From the NCBI GenBank assembly GCA_016789205.1, contig JAEURF010000005.1:1-16311 (forward strand): 16,311 bases of DNA, in the 5' to 3' direction. The position numbers were made by a program, and so were the translations under genes. A model generated the notes under the pieces. It was not told the origin of the DNA, did not search any database, and was given only the letters and a program-made list of their open reading frames with translations. Below are positions 13,808-16,311 of this stretch, piece by piece. How positions within the stretch are numbered: position 1 is the stretch's first letter; every line of letters begins with the position of its first letter. The DNA comes from Anaerolineales bacterium (lineage in GTDB: Bacteria > Chloroflexota > Anaerolineae > Anaerolineales > Villigracilaceae).

Positions 13808-14911
13808 ATGCCTGCTATTTTTCCCTTTACTGCCATCGTTGGTCAAGAACGCATGAAACGTGCGTTAATTCTCAATGCCGTAGATACCAGAATCGGCGGC
13901 GTGTTGATTCGTGGTGAACGTGGCACAGCCAAATCCACTGCATCGCGCTCACTTGCCGCATTACTTCCACCAGTCAATGTTGTTCAAGATTGCCGCTTCG
14001 GTTGTGACCCTGATAAACCTTCTGCCTGGTGTACCGAATGTAAAGAACGCCATGCCGATGGAAAAAAAGTTCCAACAATCAATCGCACAACCCCGTTTGT
14101 AAACTTACCTGTCTCAGCCACAGAAGACCGCGTGGTTGGCACATTAGATATTGAAAAAGCAATTCAAAAAGGCGAACGCCATTATGAACCTGGCGTATTA
14201 GCGGGTGCAAATCGTGGTTTGCTTTATATTGATGAAGTCAACTTACTTGACGACCATGTTGTGGATATTCTCCTAGACTCAGCCGCAATGGGCGTCAACA
14301 CTGTTGAGCGCGAAGGCATTTCCTTTGCCCACCCAGCACGCTTCATTCTCGTCGGGACAATGAATCCTGAAGAAGGCGACCTTCGTCCACAATTGTTAGA
14401 CCGCTTCGCTCTTTCTGTAGATATCGTCGGCATTCGTGATGCACGTGAACGCGTGACCATTATGGAAAGAAACTTATCTTACGAAAAAGATGCCGAAGCC
14501 TTTCGCAATCATTGGATGCCAAAAGAATTAGAACTCTCCGAAAAAATCGCCCGCGGACGTGAACTCGTTGACCAAGTGACTCATACCAGCCGAGATTTAC
14601 TTTCCATCGCCGCGCTGACGGCGTCGTTAAATGTTGACGGTCACCGAGCAGATTTAGTCATCCTGAAAGCGGCGCGTGCAGAAGCGGCATTTGAAGGGCG
14701 GACGAAAATCAATGACCATGATATTGCTTTGGCGGCAGAGTTAGCGCTTCCACATCGCATCAAACGCACGCCATTCAACCAAGCCGAAATGACCACTGAA
14801 CAATTGCAAGAACGCATTGAGCAATTGGCGGGGCAATCTATGCCGAGTGATGAAACCGATGATTCATCTGAAAGCGAAAAAAAAGGCGAGTCTGAGGAAA
14901 AAAAAACTTAA
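13808..14911 (+). CDS. ChlI/BchI-like AAA+ chelatase ATPase; also the N-terminal half of a frameshift-made ChlD-like protein
   Basis: A 367-residue AAA+ motor of the Mg/Co-chelatase family, which drives metal insertion into tetrapyrroles together with a VWA subunit and a large BchH/CobN subunit. Walker A is GERGTAKST (36-44), Walker B LLYIDEVN (138-145), and the sensor/arginine region GTMNPEEGDLRPQLLDRF (183-200). A four-cysteine insert (Cys62, 66, 75 and 78) could bind zinc or a cluster. The ATPase site is intact, unlike the degenerate AAA+ half of classical BchD. The last 45 residues are acidic (DETDDSSESEKKGESEEKK), like the linker between AAA+ and VWA halves in ChlD. The stop at 14909-14911 lies right after a nine-A slippery run. 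No large subunit gene is in the window, so cobalt versus magnesium is undecided; cobalt is the likelier. Confidence 0.88.
   Translation: MPAIFPFTAIVGQERMKRALILNAVDTRIGGVLIRGERGTAKSTASRSLAALLPPVNVVQDCRFGCDPDKPSAWCTECKERHADGKKVPTINRTTPFVNLPVSATEDRVVGTLDIEKAIQKGERHYEPGVLAGANRGLLYIDEVNLLDDHVVDILLDSAAMGVNTVEREGISFAHPARFILVGTMNPEEGDLRPQLLDRFALSVDIVGIRDARERVTIMERNLSYEKDAEAFRNHWMPKELELSEKIARGRELVDQVTHTSRDLLSIAALTASLNVDGHRADLVILKAARAEAAFEGRTKINDHDIALAAELALPHRIKRTPFNQAEMTTEQLQERIEQLAGQSMPSDETDDSSESEKKGESEEKKT
14896..14911 (+). promoter_or_regulatory. Candidate -1 recoding site joining the AAA+ and VWA frames
   Basis: Nine A occupy 14898-14906. In the AAA+ frame they read GAG GAA AAA AAA ACT TAA, so A AAA AAA (14899-14905) is a perfect X XXY YYZ heptamer in register, followed by the stop after one more codon. 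A -1 slip continues AAC TTA AAA CTC GAA GAT GAG ATG TCT, which reaches the VWA gene without a stop. The VWA frame opens only at 14896, after TGA 14893-14895, so the run lies in a 13-base window where both frames are open. The earlier eight-A run at 14877-14884 could also slip, but would hit that TGA. The product would be about 688 residues, the usual ChlD size. An AAGGCGAG word nine bases upstream could act as a Shine-Dalgarno-like stimulator. Transcriptional slippage adding one A would give the same result. Confidence 0.65.
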
Positions 14912-14925
14912 AACTCGAAGATGAG

Positions 14926-15873
14926 ATGTCTGATGAAAGCCCACAGACCGGTCAGCCTGAACCCATGCCACAAGATGTGTTTGCAAACACAAACTCAAAT
15001 TGGTGGGAAGGCGGACAAAAAGTTAAACCAGGCGAGACATTTCAGCCAAGAAAATTAAATACACCGCTTGATAAATTAACTCGTAAACAAGCAGGTCGGC
15101 GTTCTTTAACGAAAACCGAGCGAAAATCCGGACGCTATATCAAAGCCAGACCTGCTGGTGATAATTTAACGGATATTGCATTTGATGCAACTTTCCGTGC
15201 CGCAGCTCCATTCCAAAAACAAAGAATAGAAGAAAGAAAAAAATTAGCCTTCTCGATTAAGAAGGGCGATTTACAACGCAAGATTCGCGTCAAGCGGGTT
15301 GCAAATCTTGTTTTATTTCTTGTAGATGCTTCATGGTCTATGGCAGTAGCCGAACGTATGAATGCCACTAAGGGTGCGATTCTTTCTTTGCTGACAGACG
15401 CATATCAACGCCGTGACCGTGTCGGATTAATCGTCTTTCAAAAAGATCGTGCCACATTAGTTTTACCTCCCACTAACTCAATTCAACTTGCACAACGCGC
15501 ACTCATGGATATTCCTGTCGGCGGAAAGACTCCACTTTCAGCAGGTTTATTCATGGCATATGATGTCTTGAAACATGAAAAGCATATTCACCCTGATGTT
15601 GAACCATTGTTAATGGTCATGACTGATGGCGCAGGCAATGTTTCATTAGGAACCATGCCTCCACAAGAAGAATCATTTAAATTTGCAGAAATGATTGCAA
15701 TGGAAAAAATTCGTTCAGTGGTCATCAACATGGAACACGCCGCCTTTGACCAAGGTCTTGCAAAACAATTAGCCGACCATTTAGAGTCGCCTTGTTATTC
15801 GTTGAGTGAACTCAAGGCTGAGAATTTGTATCACGCTGTAAAAGATGAGATGGCAAAGCCGGTGAAGAAATAA
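14926..15873 (+). CDS. VWA-domain chelatase subunit (C-terminal half of ChlD/BchD)
   Basis: From its own ATG this is a 315-residue protein. A proline- and acid-rich start (MSDESPQTGQPEPMPQDVF) leads to a basic ChlD-type segment with RKQAGRRS and KSGRYIKARP, then a VWA domain at about 126-305. The metal-ion-dependent adhesion site is complete: Asp134, Ser136 and Ser138 (DASWS), Thr202 (GGKTPLSAGL) and Asp234 (MTDGAGN). In the chelatase the VWA part couples the AAA+ ring to the large subunit. Only a weak purine stretch (GAAGATGAG) precedes the ATG, and the codons just before it continue an acidic linker (NLKLEDE) in frame. The -1 product of the preceding gene is therefore a likely main route of expression. 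Confidence 0.88.
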   Translation: MSDESPQTGQPEPMPQDVFANTNSNWWEGGQKVKPGETFQPRKLNTPLDKLTRKQAGRRSLTKTERKSGRYIKARPAGDNLTDIAFDATFRAAAPFQKQRIEERKKLAFSIKKGDLQRKIRVKRVANLVLFLVDASWSMAVAERMNATKGAILSLLTDAYQRRDRVGLIVFQKDRATLVLPPTNSIQLAQRALMDIPVGGKTPLSAGLFMAYDVLKHEKHIHPDVEPLLMVMTDGAGNVSLGTMPPQEESFKFAEMIAMEKIRSVVINMEHAAFDQGLAKQLADHLESPCYSLSELKAENLYHAVKDEMAKPVKK

Positions 15874-15974
15874 ATTAAAACTGCTTTCAGACATGACATC
15901 TAAATTTCGTACAAAATAACGTACAAGTGATTGAATCATGTTGATTAATACCAGCCAATTAGACTTAATTTCCA

Positions 15975-16085
15975 TGAATCGGCGGGCTAAAGCCCTGCCT
16001 CAGTTCATGAAAGTCCACTAAAGTGGACTCGTTGCATAGCCCGAAGGGCTTTCCATGTACTGAGCGAGGGATTTATCCCGACGCG
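15975..16085. repeat. Multi-hairpin intergenic element
   Basis: Four small palindromes sit in a row: GGGCT-AA-AGCCC (15984-15995), AGTCCACT-AA-AGTGGACT (16012-16029), AGCCC-GAA-GGGCT (16038-16050) and GGGAT-TT-ATCCC (16068-16079). In addition CTCAGTTCATG pairs with CATGTACTGAG in 10 of 11 positions across the central hairpin. The first and third can pair with each other as well as internally, so the unit can form a cruciform or clover-like fold. I recognise the words as a dispersed repeat type seen in Chloroflexota and other phyla. Confidence 0.75.
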
Positions 16086-16128
16086 AGATGTAGCCTAATT
16101 TGTATAAAAACATGGTGTCAGGTCTTAA

Positions 16129-16214
16129 TTGACTGCTGAAAATTTATATCATGCGGTGAAAGCCTGCCCTGAGCCTGTCGAAGGGATGAAATGGCAAAAC
16201 CGAGTAAGAAATAA
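16129..16214 (+). pseudogene. Relic of the 3' end of a second chlD/VWA gene
   Basis: With a 22-base insertion removed, 16135-16214 reads AENLYHAVKDEMAKPSKK-stop, against AENLYHAVKDEMAKPVKK-stop at the end of the intact VWA gene (15817-15873). Over 19 codons there are seven synonymous third-position changes and one amino-acid change (Val to Ser). The matching run-on TTAAAAC follows both stops. Homology fades upstream of 16129. The insertion (16163-16184) shifts the frame and carries a hairpin sequence. The pattern fits the tail of a once-functional, diverged second gene rather than a recent duplication. Confidence 0.8.
16163..16185. repeat. Hairpin repeat CCCTGAGCCTGTCGAAGGG inserted in the relic
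   Basis: CCCT-GA-G...C-GA-AGGG is the widely dispersed CCTTCGACAGGCTCAGG-type hairpin of bacterial intergenic regions, with the same GA/GA mismatch as the hairpins at 8757-8842. It interrupts the codon for Asp in the chlD tail relic, so its insertion point is resolved to one base. Confidence 0.8.
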
Positions 16215-16235
16215 TTAAAACAAAACTCCGAGGTC

Positions 16236-16311
16236 TGAACTGCCCCCAAAAAACAAGACAGGAAAGAAAGTACCTTGTGCGATAATATCAAAGGAGGTAC
16301 TTTTTGTTATG
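16236..16311 (+). mobile_element. Left end of a putative IS3-family insertion sequence, with the start of its first ORF
   Basis: TGAACTGCCCCCAAAAA (from 16236) resembles the TG-starting left inverted repeat of IS3/IS150-group elements. An ATG at 16309-16311 follows a strong AAGGAGGT ribosome binding site (16291-16298) at ten bases, the expected place for orfA. The element runs off the window, so the transposase is not seen. AAAGTACCT (16267-16275) and AGGTACTTT (16295-16303) form a 9-bp hairpin that covers the end of the ribosome binding site. Confidence 0.6.

Larger units (their letters stand above)
15874..16235. other. Gene-free stretch made of repeats and a relic gene end
   Basis: After the VWA stop, 15874-15960 holds nothing recognisable beyond a short GTAC-AAAATAAC-GTAC inverted repeat. 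Then follow the multi-hairpin element (about 15975-16085), a short spacer with a TGTCAGGTCTT word shared with the element at 7480-7573, the chlD tail relic (16129-16214) and 21 bases before the putative insertion sequence. I see no RNA gene and no credible open reading frame. Confidence 0.6.

Noticed and set aside
13705..13917. Plus-strand open frame of 70 codons at the chelatase promoter
   Set aside because: It starts upstream of the -10 box and overlaps the AAA+ gene in another frame; the sequence is low-complexity and unlike any family I know.
14877..14884. First A-run (eight A) as the recoding site
   Set aside because: It is also an in-register slippery heptamer, but a -1 slip there meets TGA at 14893-14895 and cannot reach the VWA domain.
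14944..14948. GTCTG...CAGAC hairpin (14928-14948) as a frameshift stimulator
   Set aside because: It has only five base pairs and begins 22 bases after the heptamer, too far for a classical stimulatory stem.
3820..16130. CRISPR array
   Set aside because: The repeated hairpins are isolated copies of different sequences without regular spacing or cas genes.
16129..16214. Short coding gene rather than a relic
   Set aside because: There is no start codon or ribosome binding site, and the match to the VWA C-terminus needs removal of a frame-shifting 22-base insertion.

Overview
The window reads as a stretch of a bacterial chromosome of moderate-to-low GC, most likely from a Chloroflexota bacterium of the Anaerolineae type. 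That placement is inference. It rests on a Tat-exported L,D-transpeptidase, a TPR-rich lipoprotein transglycosylase with a Thr/Pro linker of the TVTPTP kind, a ChlI/ChlD-type chelatase gene without photosynthesis neighbours, and many intergenic hairpin elements. There are no tRNA, rRNA or CRISPR features.

Layout. At the left edge a minus-strand class II aldolase overlaps, by ATGA, the first codons of a gene that runs off the window (possibly mtnA), suggesting thio- or deoxy-pentose salvage. Divergent from it is a long lytic transglycosylase lipoprotein, ending at a near-perfect bidirectional terminator. From 3.2 to 7.5 kb a minus-strand block carries ccdA, a glutaredoxin-like/DUF2085 membrane protein, pgeF, yggS, yggT and yggU. 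The last four match the ylmD-ylmE-(sepF)-ylmG neighbourhood linked to division and cell envelope in Gram-positives, but sepF is missing. Next come a Tat L,D-transpeptidase, a tightly overlapping trio (patatin phospholipase, small membrane protein, serine esterase), a 4-TM protein, an M19 dipeptidase and a four-domain S1 protein, all on the minus strand. From 13.8 kb the plus strand carries an AAA+ ChlI-like gene and a VWA gene.

The most interesting point is the junction of the AAA+ and VWA genes. A run of nine A places an in-register A AAA AAA heptamer just before the AAA+ stop. A -1 slip there reads straight into the VWA frame and gives a roughly 688-residue ChlD-like protein, so one mRNA could make both the small (ChlI-like) and medium (ChlD-like) chelatase subunits. 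Downstream, about 255 bp past the VWA stop, lies a second, diverged copy of the last 19 codons of the same gene. It differs almost only at synonymous positions and is interrupted by a 22-bp hairpin insertion. The tail of a lost second chlD is therefore visible next to the left end of what looks like an IS3-family element.

Nearly every wide spacer in the minus-strand block holds a different inverted-repeat element, while tightly packed gene pairs hold none. Several genes without a Shine-Dalgarno sequence have a -10 box 6-7 nt before the ATG, suggesting leaderless transcripts.
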